In this document: in pieces, positions 1-8,510 of the stretch | Position numbering within the stretch: the first letter of the stretch is position 1 | Layout of the letters: each line of letters opens with the position of its first letter | Assembly (NCBI GenBank): GCA_009929375.1 | Contig: SAAO01000029.1 | Coordinates: forward strand, 1 to 61,296 | Source: Bacteroidia bacterium | GTDB lineage: Bacteria > Bacteroidota > Bacteroidia > Bacteroidales > Paludibacteraceae | Direction: 5' to 3' | Length of the DNA: 61,296 nucleotides | Position numbers and translations under genes: made by a program | Notes under the pieces: generated by a model | Told to the model about the DNA's origin: nothing | Seen by the model: only the letters and a program-made list of their open reading frames with translations | Database searches by the model: none

Positions 1-58
1 AATGGAAAAATTGTTCTCTGAAAATGAAAAACTTACAAAATACTTAAATTTCAAAAAC

Positions 59-2026
59 CTACCGCAAGCGGGTTAAATGAAGCTTGCGAAAGTTGAATAT
101 CTTATTTTTTGAGTCATTGTCCACTAGTGTGGTGGCACCCGGACTGCGGAACTGAATGCTGAAGCGGTCGTTCACAGCACCAGCCGACGCCACGAAATTG
201 TACGACACACCTTCACTCAGTTCGGTTTCGGTTTCGGCCTCCGCATCCACCAATATCACACGTACATCTGTTGGGATATTCTGTAACTGAGAAGCAGTAA
301 TGCTATAGGCTTTTTCACTTGTGGAACGAATTCCGAGAGCTACAGTTTTACCGGCTGTAATCGGCGCTACCGAGTTAATCACCATTGTTTCTGTACCAAT
401 CATGCTGTATATTTCGCTAATCTGAGCACTTTCGTTACTCATTTTTTCAATGTCGTAAGCATCCTGACTGTCGCTGGCATAGCTTTTTCCTACTATCAGC
501 GTTTCGTCGCTGTTTGTACCATCCGACAGAACCAAACGTACACGTTGACGATCGTCCGTAGCTTTTACTTTCAGAGGATTATAACCCGTTTCAGCTTTGT
601 GTGAGCGATGTGCATTTTTAAATGTAAGCGAACCATTACTACCATCGGCATCCACTTTTACCCAAAAACCCTGCATGGGAGCTATCTTGCCAGATGCCTG
701 GTCGGGGACGCCATCTCCATCGCTGTAAGTGTGGAAATCCATCGCTGTACCATTCCATGTTCGGAACCAAATGGCATTACGCATATTAGTTGCTGATGCC
801 GGATCGTATAATAAATCCCAATCGATATACGATGGATAAGGATTGCCAATCAGATTAAAACCACGCTTTGCATTTGATGTACCTGTGCGGGTAGGAGCGA
901 TGGTAATATCGCCATTGTTTAACGAACCGCCGGTAAAAGTATAAGTGCCACCATCTGGGCTAGATAGTTTTACCACATAACCTTTGCCTACGGATAAAGC
1001 AGTAGATGAGCCTGCAGCATAAGGGTTAGTATAGTATGGTACTGTTGAACTTTCATTTCCATCATTTAAGTAATCTTCTACGTAAGTTCCAATCTTGTTT
1101 TCTGATAGAGTAGGAGCAAATACGTCACTCGTGGCTGCACTTACCGGACTCGACAAATACCACCACTGACGACCGGAAGTGAGGGATTGTTCGATATTGG
1201 TAGTGCCTGAGCCAGTGATTGTTCCAACTGTAATTACTGTAGCTCCATTTTTAATGGTGATTGTGCCATTGTTTGAAAGGTTGCCATTGATATTTAAAGA
1301 CTTTCCGGCAGCAATCTCTAAAGTGCCACCTGATTCTATAGTGAGATAGTTTATATCCACATCTGTTCCGTTTACAAGGAGTTTAGCACCTGACTTTACA
1401 ATTATTTCAGTACTTGATTGATCGGCTTGTAGCTCCAGAATACCTGAATTGATTGTGGTGGTGCCAGAGTATGTATTGACAGATTTGAAGATAACTGTTG
1501 CAGAATTAAATATCTCGAACGAACCTGTACCATTTATTTGGTTGATTGATGGGTTGACCGTCAGTGTTTTGTTTCCGTAAACTTTAATTTTTTGATTTCC
1601 ATCAATGGTGATGTTGCTTCCTGAAAGTAAAATACCTCCATCCCCAACTGGATTTATCTCTAAATCGTTTCCTATTCTGTTGCCAATTGTAGGATTGGCT
1701 ATTTCGAATAGATTATTGTCAGAGTAGTTTTCGAACTTAAAAGCATATGTGTTATCCCCGTATAGTTTAATACCACCTGCACCACTGTATGTAATTATAT
1801 TTCCAAACCACGATCCTGATGCGTAATTTGAATAAACCCAATGTCTAAAACCTCCAGTATTGTTAAAGTACAAATTGTCGCCGGAGCTTGGATTGACTCC
1901 GCTCCACCAGTTTGTACCGTCGCTTATATTATCAGTTGATGCAGATTTTCCACTCCAATACACATCAGCACTATAAACTAAACTTGAAAAAACTAAAACT
2001 ACTATCATCAACGTAATTTTCTTCAT
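59..2026 (-). CDS. Secreted PATR-repeat surface protein lacking a T9SS sorting domain
   Basis: 655 aa. A signal peptide (MKKITLMIVVLVFSSLVYSA) is followed by a region typical of autotransporter-associated (PATR) repeats, seen as NTYSGTTTINSGILEL near residue 190, then a stretch of beta-helix-like Gly/Asn-rich sequence. The C-terminal half (from about residue 285, RQWWYLSSPVS, through NAKRGFNLIGNPYPS and MQGFWVKVD) is clearly paralogous to the protein at 3694-5883. That paralogue goes on into a T9SS type A sorting domain, whereas this one stops after SPGATT with an unrelated basic tail (RKLHLTRLR). Known for the family: cargo of the type IX secretion system needs the C-terminal domain. Inferred: truncated or retained protein, role unknown, probably cell surface or carbohydrate related. 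Confidence 0.75.
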   Translation of the reverse strand: MKKITLMIVVLVFSSLVYSADVYWSGKSASTDNISDGTNWWSGVNPSSGDNLYFNNTGGFRHWVYSNYASGSWFGNIITYSGAGGIKLYGDNTYAFKFENYSDNNLFEIANPTIGNRIGNDLEINPVGDGGILLSGSNITIDGNQKIKVYGNKTLTVNPSINQINGTGSFEIFNSATVIFKSVNTYSGTTTINSGILELQADQSSTEIIVKSGAKLLVNGTDVDINYLTIESGGTLEIAAGKSLNINGNLSNNGTITIKNGATVITVGTITGSGTTNIEQSLTSGRQWWYLSSPVSAATSDVFAPTLSENKIGTYVEDYLNDGNESSTVPYYTNPYAAGSSTALSVGKGYVVKLSSPDGGTYTFTGGSLNNGDITIAPTRTGTSNAKRGFNLIGNPYPSYIDWDLLYDPASATNMRNAIWFRTWNGTAMDFHTYSDGDGVPDQASGKIAPMQGFWVKVDADGSNGSLTFKNAHRSHKAETGYNPLKVKATDDRQRVRLVLSDGTNSDETLIVGKSYASDSQDAYDIEKMSNESAQISEIYSMIGTETMVINSVAPITAGKTVALGIRSTSEKAYSITASQLQNIPTDVRVILVDAEAETETELSEGVSYNFVASAGAVNDRFSIQFRSPGATTLVDNDSKNKIFNFRKLHLTRLR

Positions 2027-2071
2027 ATATTTCTCAAAATTTAATGGTTTTCAAATTAAAATACAATTGTT

Positions 2072-2079
2072 CAAATATA
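2072..2079 (-). promoter_or_regulatory. Candidate -7 promoter element of the PATR protein gene
   Basis: The minus strand reads TATATTTG, a match to the Bacteroidetes -7 consensus TAnnTTTG, 45 bases before the start codon at 2026. No good -33 TTG is seen at the usual 19-20 nt spacing, so this is tentative. Confidence 0.4.
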
Positions 2080-2133
2080 AATAAATCATTAATATTTTAT
2101 TTGAAGTTTGTGGTATTTTTTCTTACAAATCAT

Positions 2134-2147
2134 TGCAAACGATTGCA
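2134..2147. promoter_or_regulatory. LacI-family-like operator TGCAAACGATTGCA
   Basis: The 14-mer TGCAAACGATTGCA is a near-perfect inverted repeat around a central CG (one mismatched pair), the classic form of LacI/GalR-type operators. It lies about 55 bp upstream of the -7 element of the PATR protein gene. Inferred: a sugar-responsive LacI-type regulator, not encoded in this window, may control that gene. Confidence 0.4.
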
Positions 2148-2328
2148 TGATTATAACATTTAATGTTCTGTAAATGTTCTATTTGTCCTGTATGTTTCCT
2201 TCTGTTCTGTTTGGGGGTAAGTTATGGCCTTTTTAACTTATATTGTCAGGCATTATTATTAAAATTACATAAAGGCTTCAGAAGGACTGTTCAGGCAAAA
2301 ATTTCAGTTGTGATAAATCAGTGGCTTT

Positions 2329-2436
2329 GCGTAATGGTCTTACACAGTAGTGCGTAAAGGTCTTACATGGTAGTGCGTAAGGGTGTTACACAGTAGTGTG
2401 TAAAGGTGTTACGCACTACTGTGTAAGATGCTTACT
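2329..2436. repeat. 23-bp tandem repeat array ending in an inverted copy
   Basis: Units start at 2329, 2352, 2375 and 2398 with a period of exactly 23 bp (consensus GCGTAAAGGTSTTACACAGTAGT). In the last unit the distal half is flipped (GCACTACT instead of ACAGTAGT), so TTACACAGTAGTGTGTAA pairs with TTACGCACTACTGTGTAA as a strong hairpin (about 2387-2427). The 468-base gap 2027-2494 otherwise holds only the candidate promoter and operator listed separately; no gene is supported in it. Confidence 0.8.
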
Positions 2437-2494
2437 CTGAAATCGGGGTTTGAGGGCTACTGTGGACGGTATGAGGTTTAAAATTCCGGTTGCT

Positions 2495-3172
2495 TTAGAT
2501 TGAAGTTTCTGGTCGTAACATTTTTATGCCAATAATGACCGAAAATACTGCCCATGGAATTAATGAAATGAGTGAAAATACGAGTCCTATAGTACCTGCT
2601 GTGGAGGGTATAATCATAAAAACACCGGCTATAAGTCCCCAAATTGCGGCTGCACGACCAAAGTGGTTGGGCTTAAACATGACAAGTGATATAATAATCA
2701 GCGCCACGGCATTCAGAACGTAATATACGTCGAATGCACTGCCTTTGTAACGTGCAAGTATGGCTCGTCCGGCTGCAAGAATTTGCTGACTTGTTTCAGC
2801 AGAACTGCTTTGTTCGAAGTCCTTGCTTAGTGCCAGCATTTCGAAACCTACCGACGAACTGTAATACACGGCAATACCAATCAGACCCAGCATCAATGCA
2901 ATAAGCATGGCGCTGTAGTTGACTTTACGCAACGCCACAAATAGTGCGAGATACAGCAAAGCCAGTAATGCATTATTTATATAATAAAGCAAATCGAGAC
3001 TTAATAATCCCAGCCATTTACTATGTGCAAAAAGATTGAAAAAACCTTCCACTGAATCGGGTGGGGGATACATACTGAAAATTACAATTTGTACTGGAAT
3101 TATCAGGACAATTGTCAGAGCAGCAAAAGCCCCTGCTGTCATAATGTGCTGTGCATCACGTTCGGTGTACAT
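2495..3172 (-). CDS. DUF4386-like integral membrane protein
   Basis: 225 aa with about six hydrophobic segments: near residues 10-32, 52-78, 80-100, 105-115, 150-168 and 175-215. The overall pattern, with short polar loops and an extracytoplasmic stretch around 115-145 (MLALSKDFEQSSSAETSQQ), resembles the DUF4386 family of six-helix membrane proteins of unknown function. I see no catalytic motif. It stands alone: the gene on its left side is 470 bases away, and the small gene upstream on the same strand has its own terminator. Family call is from memory of hydropathy and sequence style, so moderate. Confidence 0.55.
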   Translation of the reverse strand: MYTERDAQHIMTAGAFAALTIVLIIPVQIVIFSMYPPPDSVEGFFNLFAHSKWLGLLSLDLLYYINNALLALLYLALFVALRKVNYSAMLIALMLGLIGIAVYYSSSVGFEMLALSKDFEQSSSAETSQQILAAGRAILARYKGSAFDVYYVLNAVALIIISLVMFKPNHFGRAAAIWGLIAGVFMIIPSTAGTIGLVFSLISLIPWAVFSVIIGIKMLRPETSI

Positions 3173-3298
3173 GGTTGTTGATTTTTTGTGAATAATAAAT
3201 TTAAGGATTCAGGCTACAAAGCTAAATAATAATCTGAAATAATGTGTTTTGGTTTTTGACTTTTCTTACTTCGTTTTGTCATTAAATACCGGCCAACT

Positions 3299-3333
3299 AA
3301 AAAAGTCCCTGCAAATATATGCAGAGACTTTTT
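3299..3333 (-). terminator. Rho-independent terminator of the small gene at 3343
   Basis: AAAAAGTCTCTGCA pairs with TGCAGGGACTTTTT around an ATATATT loop, ten bases after the stop codon of the minus-strand gene 3343-3528. The A-rich and T-rich flanks make it look bidirectional. Confidence 0.8.
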
Positions 3334-3342
3334 GATTTATTC

Positions 3343-3528
3343 CTATCCAAAGTTTTTAAATGGATCGGGAGTACTGTCCGGATTGTTTTTACTCCAGGCC
3401 GGTGTGTTTGGGTCACTCATTGGATTGTTATCTTCCGTCGACTCCATTGCCAGTGAAATTTCGTTATCTAGAGTTATTAGTTCAATCTCCGGGGTTATAT
3501 ATTTTTTCCTTATTTCTGTTATTTCCAT
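3343..3528 (-). CDS. Small Bacteroidetes protein (TPEIELITLD type)
   Basis: 61 aa from ATG at 3528 (MEITEIRKKYITPEIELI). A TTG seven codons earlier could also start but has no advantage. Short Bacteroidetes proteins with an N-terminal [KR]KxYxxPEIExxxLD segment followed by SLAM/SxM and then a Pro/Asp/Asn-rich tail are common and have no known function. This one fits well: ITPEIELITLD, then ISLAMES, then a tail rich in D, N, P and S ending PDPFKNFG. There is no signal peptide. It is followed at once by a terminator, so it is a single-gene transcript. The upstream side is a GTTTCAGA-type simple repeat. Confidence 0.6.
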   Translation of the reverse strand: MEITEIRKKYITPEIELITLDNEISLAMESTEDNNPMSDPNTPAWSKNNPDSTPDPFKNFG

Positions 3529-3548
3529 AATTGCTATGTTTTTATTCA

Positions 3549-3690
3549 ATGTTTCAGAGTTTCAGAGTTTCAGGTTTCAGAGTTTCAGAGTTTCAGAGTT
3601 CCATAGTTTCAAGTTTCAGAGTTCCTAGTTTCAGGGTTTTATGATCACTCGATACCCAGAACTCCATACTCAGAACTCCATACTCAAAAC
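3549..3690. repeat. Low-complexity spacer repeats (GTTTCAGA and ACTCCATACTCAGA)
   Basis: Positions 3549-3636 are built from GTTTCAGA/GAGTTTCAG words. Positions 3650-3690 repeat CAGAACTCCATACT two and a half times. The same two word families recur at 13,310-13,340 and 22,740-22,772 in this window, always just beyond gene ends. Irregular period, no spacer/repeat alternation. Confidence 0.75.
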
Positions 3691-3693
3691 TTA

Positions 3694-5883
3694 TTATTTC
3701 ACAATGACCATTTTTGTTTGATTGTTTACTTTTACCATATATACTGCCGGAGTCAGACCGTTTATTTCGACGCGGTTGCTTTGCGCTTTGCCATTGAATA
3801 CGGGTTGACCGAGGGCGTTGAATATGCTAATGGTGTTACCTTCGAGCGAAGCACTTTCCACACGAATTGTGTTTTGTGTGCTATAAATCAACAGGTCGCT
3901 GCTAATGCGGTCGAAGCCGGTAGTGCTGCCTTTGGCACGGAAGAGCAGGCTAAAGCGTGAAGTGCTTGCATTGCCATCGGTGTCGAAACTATAGCTACTA
4001 CTTTCGGTAAGTATCAGCTCTTCGCCAAGCTGATTATCGCGGAGTACAGCTTCCATATTGCCGGTATTGCGCCATTCGGTCAGGCTTATTGTGTAGTTGC
4101 CTGCACGGCCCGGACGAACGCCAAGCGCAATTTGTTTGCTGTCGGTGAGCGGGCTGATACCATTGATGACCAATTCCTGATTTCCGGCCATACTGAAAAT
4201 CTCCGGACGATTGGTATCGCCATTGGCCATTTTCTCAGAGTCGAAGCTGTCGTAATTATCCGAAGCAGAAGGATGCGTGACAATCACAGTTTCGTCGCTC
4301 AATGTACCATTGCTAATGCTCAGACGCACTAAATTACGATCGGCAGCAGGTGTTTTCAGCGGATTGCCGTCAACACTTTCGTCGTGTGAGCGCATATCGT
4401 TTGTAAAATTCAATGTGCCATTGCTTACAGTTGCAGGAGACACCGGATCGGTATCCACTTTTACCCAGAAGGCCTGCATTGGTGGAATATATCCATGCGC
4501 CGAATCAGGTACCGAAATGTTTGATTTGGCATTGTAAGTGTAAAATGCCATACTTCCTTTATCCAGAGTTCTGTACCAGATAGTTGATCGTATGTTTGTC
4601 GAAGCTGCGTATACCAACTCCCAGTTCAGATACGAAGGATAAGGATTTCCCACCAGGTTAAAACCACGTTTGGCATTGTCGGGGTTCACAGGGTTTTCGG
4701 AGATTGTGCGTGTAAGTGCTACTGAAATATCACCCGTGTTAAGTACATTGTCTGCAAAAATATAATCTGTTGCTTCAGCGGCTGTCATTTTCACCACATA
4801 ACCTTTACCGGCAGTAAGTGTAGTTGGTGCTGCAAACGGATTTGAATACGAACGTGTTGTTTCGCTGTAATCTCCCACTTTGTTGCTGCCGAATACTGTG
4901 TAGCTTGCTCCGTCAACCGGACTGGCCAAATACCACCATGTACGGTCAGTTGCTGCGGGTAAATGTCTTTTCACTGTGGCAGTGATATTGGTTTTGTTCC
5001 CGTTTGAACGTTTATCCACAAAAGTTGCTGTGCCTGTGGCATCGCTTTCGAGGGTGAAAGTGCCGGGCGAAAAGCTATGGCCATTGTTTAGAGTAAGTTT
5101 AGCACCGGGTTTCAGAGTCACTGCCGATAATGAGGCATTTGCATTGATTGTTATTTCATGTCCCGCTTCAATTTCAACTCCTCTGCCATTATTGTCCGGA
5201 GCAGAGGCAACATCTATCCATGCACCGTTGTCGGTAAACTCCCATTTCAAATTATCATTAAGATTTCCAGAGCCTTTTGTGCGATATTTACCACTATTTT
5301 GTGGTGTAGGTGTTGCTACTTCAAAATCATTACCAATGTTTTGAGAATATACATATTCACCTGATACTTTTTTGCGTGTAGCAGAAGTAGTGTTAGTTGT
5401 AGCCGACATTGCTGAACCCCAGACTGGAGTCGAAGCACCAAATGGGAGATAATCTTTAAAGTTTACATGCTCTGTTACGGAGCTAATGTCAGACGTGATT
5501 GTTTGAGCTGTATTTATTGTGAAAAGTATTACTTTGCCACCAGTACCACTCATAGCTAATGTACCACTCACATTTGGTTCAAATAAATCAGCTGTGCCGC
5601 CTGTGCCCGCTGCTTGTTGAATCAAAAAATGTGATTTTGCAGGGATTATTGATCCACTTGGAAATGTATGAACATTCGAACCATCTGTGCCAGGAGTAGT
5701 CCCTGTCGCGCTGTAATATTGAATACTCCAACCGCTAATGTCAATAGGTGAATTAGTAGTATTATAAAGCTCAATAAAGTCGTTTTTAAATGTAGCTCCG
5801 GTATTTCCACCACCGCCATATACTTCGGTAATGATTACATTAGGACGTACTATGGCATCTGTCATCGTACTTGCTTGCGGCAC
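3694..5883 (-). CDS. C-terminal part of a split protein: lamin-tail domain plus T9SS sorting domain
   Basis: 729 aa if begun at the GTG at 5883, but the reading frame runs without a stop back to 5931, directly behind the TGA that ends the 842-aa ORF 5932-8460. A lamin-tail domain occupies about residues 12-200 (PNVIITEVYGGGGNTG, FIELYNTTNSPIDISGWSIQYYS). A beta-rich region paralogous to the protein at 59-2026 follows (RTWWYLASPVDGAS, NAKRGFNLVGNPYPS). The last 80 or so residues form a T9SS type A sorting domain (NTISIFNALGQPVFNG, YMVKVNNQTKMVIVK). It has no signal peptide of its own, so it makes sense only as the distal part of the upstream ORF. Inferred: originally one roughly 1,588-residue secreted protein. 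Confidence 0.75.
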   Translation of the reverse strand: MPQASTMTDAIVRPNVIITEVYGGGGNTGATFKNDFIELYNTTNSPIDISGWSIQYYSATGTTPGTDGSNVHTFPSGSIIPAKSHFLIQQAAGTGGTADLFEPNVSGTLAMSGTGGKVILFTINTAQTITSDISSVTEHVNFKDYLPFGASTPVWGSAMSATTNTTSATRKKVSGEYVYSQNIGNDFEVATPTPQNSGKYRTKGSGNLNDNLKWEFTDNGAWIDVASAPDNNGRGVEIEAGHEITINANASLSAVTLKPGAKLTLNNGHSFSPGTFTLESDATGTATFVDKRSNGNKTNITATVKRHLPAATDRTWWYLASPVDGASYTVFGSNKVGDYSETTRSYSNPFAAPTTLTAGKGYVVKMTAAEATDYIFADNVLNTGDISVALTRTISENPVNPDNAKRGFNLVGNPYPSYLNWELVYAASTNIRSTIWYRTLDKGSMAFYTYNAKSNISVPDSAHGYIPPMQAFWVKVDTDPVSPATVSNGTLNFTNDMRSHDESVDGNPLKTPAADRNLVRLSISNGTLSDETVIVTHPSASDNYDSFDSEKMANGDTNRPEIFSMAGNQELVINGISPLTDSKQIALGVRPGRAGNYTISLTEWRNTGNMEAVLRDNQLGEELILTESSSYSFDTDGNASTSRFSLLFRAKGSTTGFDRISSDLLIYSTQNTIRVESASLEGNTISIFNALGQPVFNGKAQSNRVEINGLTPAVYMVKVNNQTKMVIVK

Positions 5884-5931
5884 ACTGCCATCTGTTTTAT
5901 AATCGATGCTTGCGCCACTGTTGCTGTAAGG

Positions 5932-8460
5932 TCATATTTTGAAATAATAAGTGGTACTAGCAGATAAGCCTGTGAATTCAACAATTTCTGTACCTTGCGC
6001 TACATTTTTTACCAAAGTAGCATCGCTTTCGGGTGTGCCATCCACAGGTGCGGCTATTGCAGCATAACTTACGGCTGAAGCTTTTATTAAATAGCCATCA
6101 GCACCTGAGGCATCTGTCCAGCTAAGTATTATGGCATTCTGTCCATCTTCTACAGCAGCAAAACCGGTAGCGTGAGCCGAAGGTTCGGCGTTGATAGGCA
6201 CTGTTACACTGCCACTCACCGTTACAGTTTTAGTATCTGCACCTGTGGAGGTGACGGTAATAACTTCATTGTTGTATGCTCCCTGGTTAAGTCCGCTTTT
6301 GAGGCGAACATACACAGTTTGGGCTGTAGCAACTTCAGCAGGTGTAAACGTCAAAGGAGTAGCATATCCCGAACCCGAAGTTTTTGATATTTCGTAGTTG
6401 GTAGGGGCTGCAATGCTAATGTCGTTGGTGAGATTAAGGCCACTCACCGTAAAACTTTGCGCGGCCGATGGACCTGCATTTTGAGCGTAGGTGAAGCCTG
6501 AAAGAGCGGTTGCGCTTACATTAACTTGAGCTGCATTACAGTTGGGGTTTGTTGTGTAAGTAGTGGTTGAGCCACCTGACTTTTTAAATAGATCCAAAAT
6601 GCCCGAGTTAGTTGCATAATTGGCAGCATTTTTAGTTCCGTAACTTCTCCAATCGGAACCATTTGTATAAACTGCGCAGAACCTGCTATTGTGTTTCATT
6701 GCAAAACCTGTAGAATATGTTTCAAATGCCCAACTTGCAGCTGTTGTATGTATGCGGACACCATTGTTGTCATTAATGTTGTAGAGAATGTCTGAAGGAT
6801 TTGCTGCTGATGTTATTGCCATTGAAGTGTTATCACCTGTGAAATTCCATTGCATGTCTGAGCTTATTGTTCCATTCAGCAAACTGCCTGATACGCTAAC
6901 ACTTTTTGAAGTAAGCGTTATCTGGGCTGGAGGATTCGATGCGGTTGTATTGGTATTTGGGAGGTAAAAATCTCCATTTGTTATAATATAGGTGCCTGCA
7001 ACAATTTGTTCTAAAGCTGTGACTTTTGTCCAGGTTTCCGGAGTGCCTGTTGTCTGGCTATACACAGCATACAAAGTTACATTTCCTGATGTAGTAGTGT
7101 AAGTTGCGCCGCCGGCGTAAGTTGGGGCAGAAGTAGTGCTGCTATTTGTATCCCAGCCCACAAATGTATATGAGCTGCAATTATCAAGAGTAGGAAGTGT
7201 AATTGTATTTCCTTCGTATGTTGTGAATGGGAAGTTTGTATTTGTATAAGCTTCGCCATCATTGTTCAATGATAATGTGAAGTGAGGTTTAGCCTCAAAA
7301 TTTATCCGTACAGCACAATCCGATGTTGGCGAAACTGTAAACGCATTGCCACTTTGCGAAACTGTAGCCGTGCCGCTTAGTACAGTGTAAGCGGGCGTGG
7401 CATAGGTGTAGCCGGACGCAGGTGCTCCGGTAATTACTGCTCCCGAAAGCGATACTGTGCCAAAACTTTCGTTGTTTGATGTGGGGGTAATGCTGTAGCT
7501 TAACGCACTTACCGTTCCGCTTACAGCCACATTTTGAGACGTGGCTCCTGTAGAAGAGCAAACCACATTACCAGCAGGAGAACCAACACCTGCCGAAGCA
7601 GCAATTCTTACTTCAATAGTTTTAGTGGCAACCGTGCCCGATGAAGGTGTAAATGAAACCGAAGACGCAAATGAGCCAGTGCCATTTTCACGAACCTCAT
7701 AGCCTGTAGGTGCTGTAACCACTAAATCTGTTGTAAGATTACTACCTCCAACAGTAAAAGTCTGCGATACCGAAGCTGTGCCCGCTGAGGTTGTAAAACC
7801 GCTTAATGATGTGGGAGAAGGAGTGGTAATGGTTGGGGAGGATGCCAATGTTCCAACAAGTTTGATGTCATCAATATTGAACCCGTTAGATCCTGATGAT
7901 TCTGTATTTGTAAACTTAATAGCCACAACTCCGTCAGGCAAAGAAACTGTTTTAAGCACCCAAACGGCCGTACCAGAACCTGTTGAAAAACCTCCATAAT
8001 CTATATTTGTAAAGTTGGTTCCATTTGTGCTATACGAGAGCACAAATGTGGTTCCATTTTGCGCAGTTGTTGATTTCTTCACACCAAACGACAATGACAA
8101 ACTTGTTTTCCCGGTTGTATTTATTCCGCTGATTTGAAAATATTCATTTGAAGCATTTAATAAAACATTGATAGTTCCAGACGCACCTGTATAACTACTA
8201 CTCGGATTAGTACTTCTCATATCTCCCGTACCAGTGAAAGTAAGTGCACCATTATTTTGCCATCCTGTGTAAGAATTCGGAGATGGATTCCCGGTAATGG
8301 AAGTACCGCAGTTTTCTGAGAAAATGGTTGTTGTTTGTCCCCATGCGCTACTCGCAGTTAATCCTAAAAATGCCACTACGAAAGCGAAGAACCGCAATGC
8401 AGATAACCCCCGCTTAAAATCAAAAGCATGAGTTTTAAAACAAATAATCGTTTTTTTCAT
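5932..8460 (-). CDS. N-terminal part of a split secreted protein (Ig-like and Fn3 repeats)
   Basis: 842 aa. A long signal region ends near residue 41 (FVVAFLGLTASSAWG). A choice-of-anchor-like beta domain with FSENCGTSITG follows, then two Ig-like repeats (SVSQTFTVGGSNLTTDLVVT and a second copy, SAAQSFTVSGLNLTNDISIA, near residue 670), a listeria/Bacteroides-type InlB-like segment (ITLPTLDNCSSYTFVGWD), and a final fibronectin type III module ending STTYYFKI. The same module in the endonuclease at 8511 continues YYFKIYGYTGSGATANYKTDG. Here the frame reads YYFKI, TGA, PYSNSGASIDYKTDG, so the stop lies inside a conserved domain. Inferred: nonsense mutation, sequencing error, or recoding; the secretion signal is separated from this half. 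Confidence 0.75.
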   Translation of the reverse strand: MKKTIICFKTHAFDFKRGLSALRFFAFVVAFLGLTASSAWGQTTTIFSENCGTSITGNPSPNSYTGWQNNGALTFTGTGDMRSTNPSSSYTGASGTINVLLNASNEYFQISGINTTGKTSLSLSFGVKKSTTAQNGTTFVLSYSTNGTNFTNIDYGGFSTGSGTAVWVLKTVSLPDGVVAIKFTNTESSGSNGFNIDDIKLVGTLASSPTITTPSPTSLSGFTTSAGTASVSQTFTVGGSNLTTDLVVTAPTGYEVRENGTGSFASSVSFTPSSGTVATKTIEVRIAASAGVGSPAGNVVCSSTGATSQNVAVSGTVSALSYSITPTSNNESFGTVSLSGAVITGAPASGYTYATPAYTVLSGTATVSQSGNAFTVSPTSDCAVRINFEAKPHFTLSLNNDGEAYTNTNFPFTTYEGNTITLPTLDNCSSYTFVGWDTNSSTTSAPTYAGGATYTTTSGNVTLYAVYSQTTGTPETWTKVTALEQIVAGTYIITNGDFYLPNTNTTASNPPAQITLTSKSVSVSGSLLNGTISSDMQWNFTGDNTSMAITSAANPSDILYNINDNNGVRIHTTAASWAFETYSTGFAMKHNSRFCAVYTNGSDWRSYGTKNAANYATNSGILDLFKKSGGSTTTYTTNPNCNAAQVNVSATALSGFTYAQNAGPSAAQSFTVSGLNLTNDISIAAPTNYEISKTSGSGYATPLTFTPAEVATAQTVYVRLKSGLNQGAYNNEVITVTSTGADTKTVTVSGSVTVPINAEPSAHATGFAAVEDGQNAIILSWTDASGADGYLIKASAVSYAAIAAPVDGTPESDATLVKNVAQGTEIVEFTGLSASTTYYFKI

Positions 8461-8510
8461 AAGAATAGAAATTTAAATTATTATCACGTTTTTTTATAAT
8501 TTTCGTTGTA

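Noticed and set aside
3549-3640. Possible CRISPR-like array (GTTTCAGA words)
   Set aside because: Words are 7-8 bp with no spacers of constant size and no cas genes; it is simple-sequence slippage.
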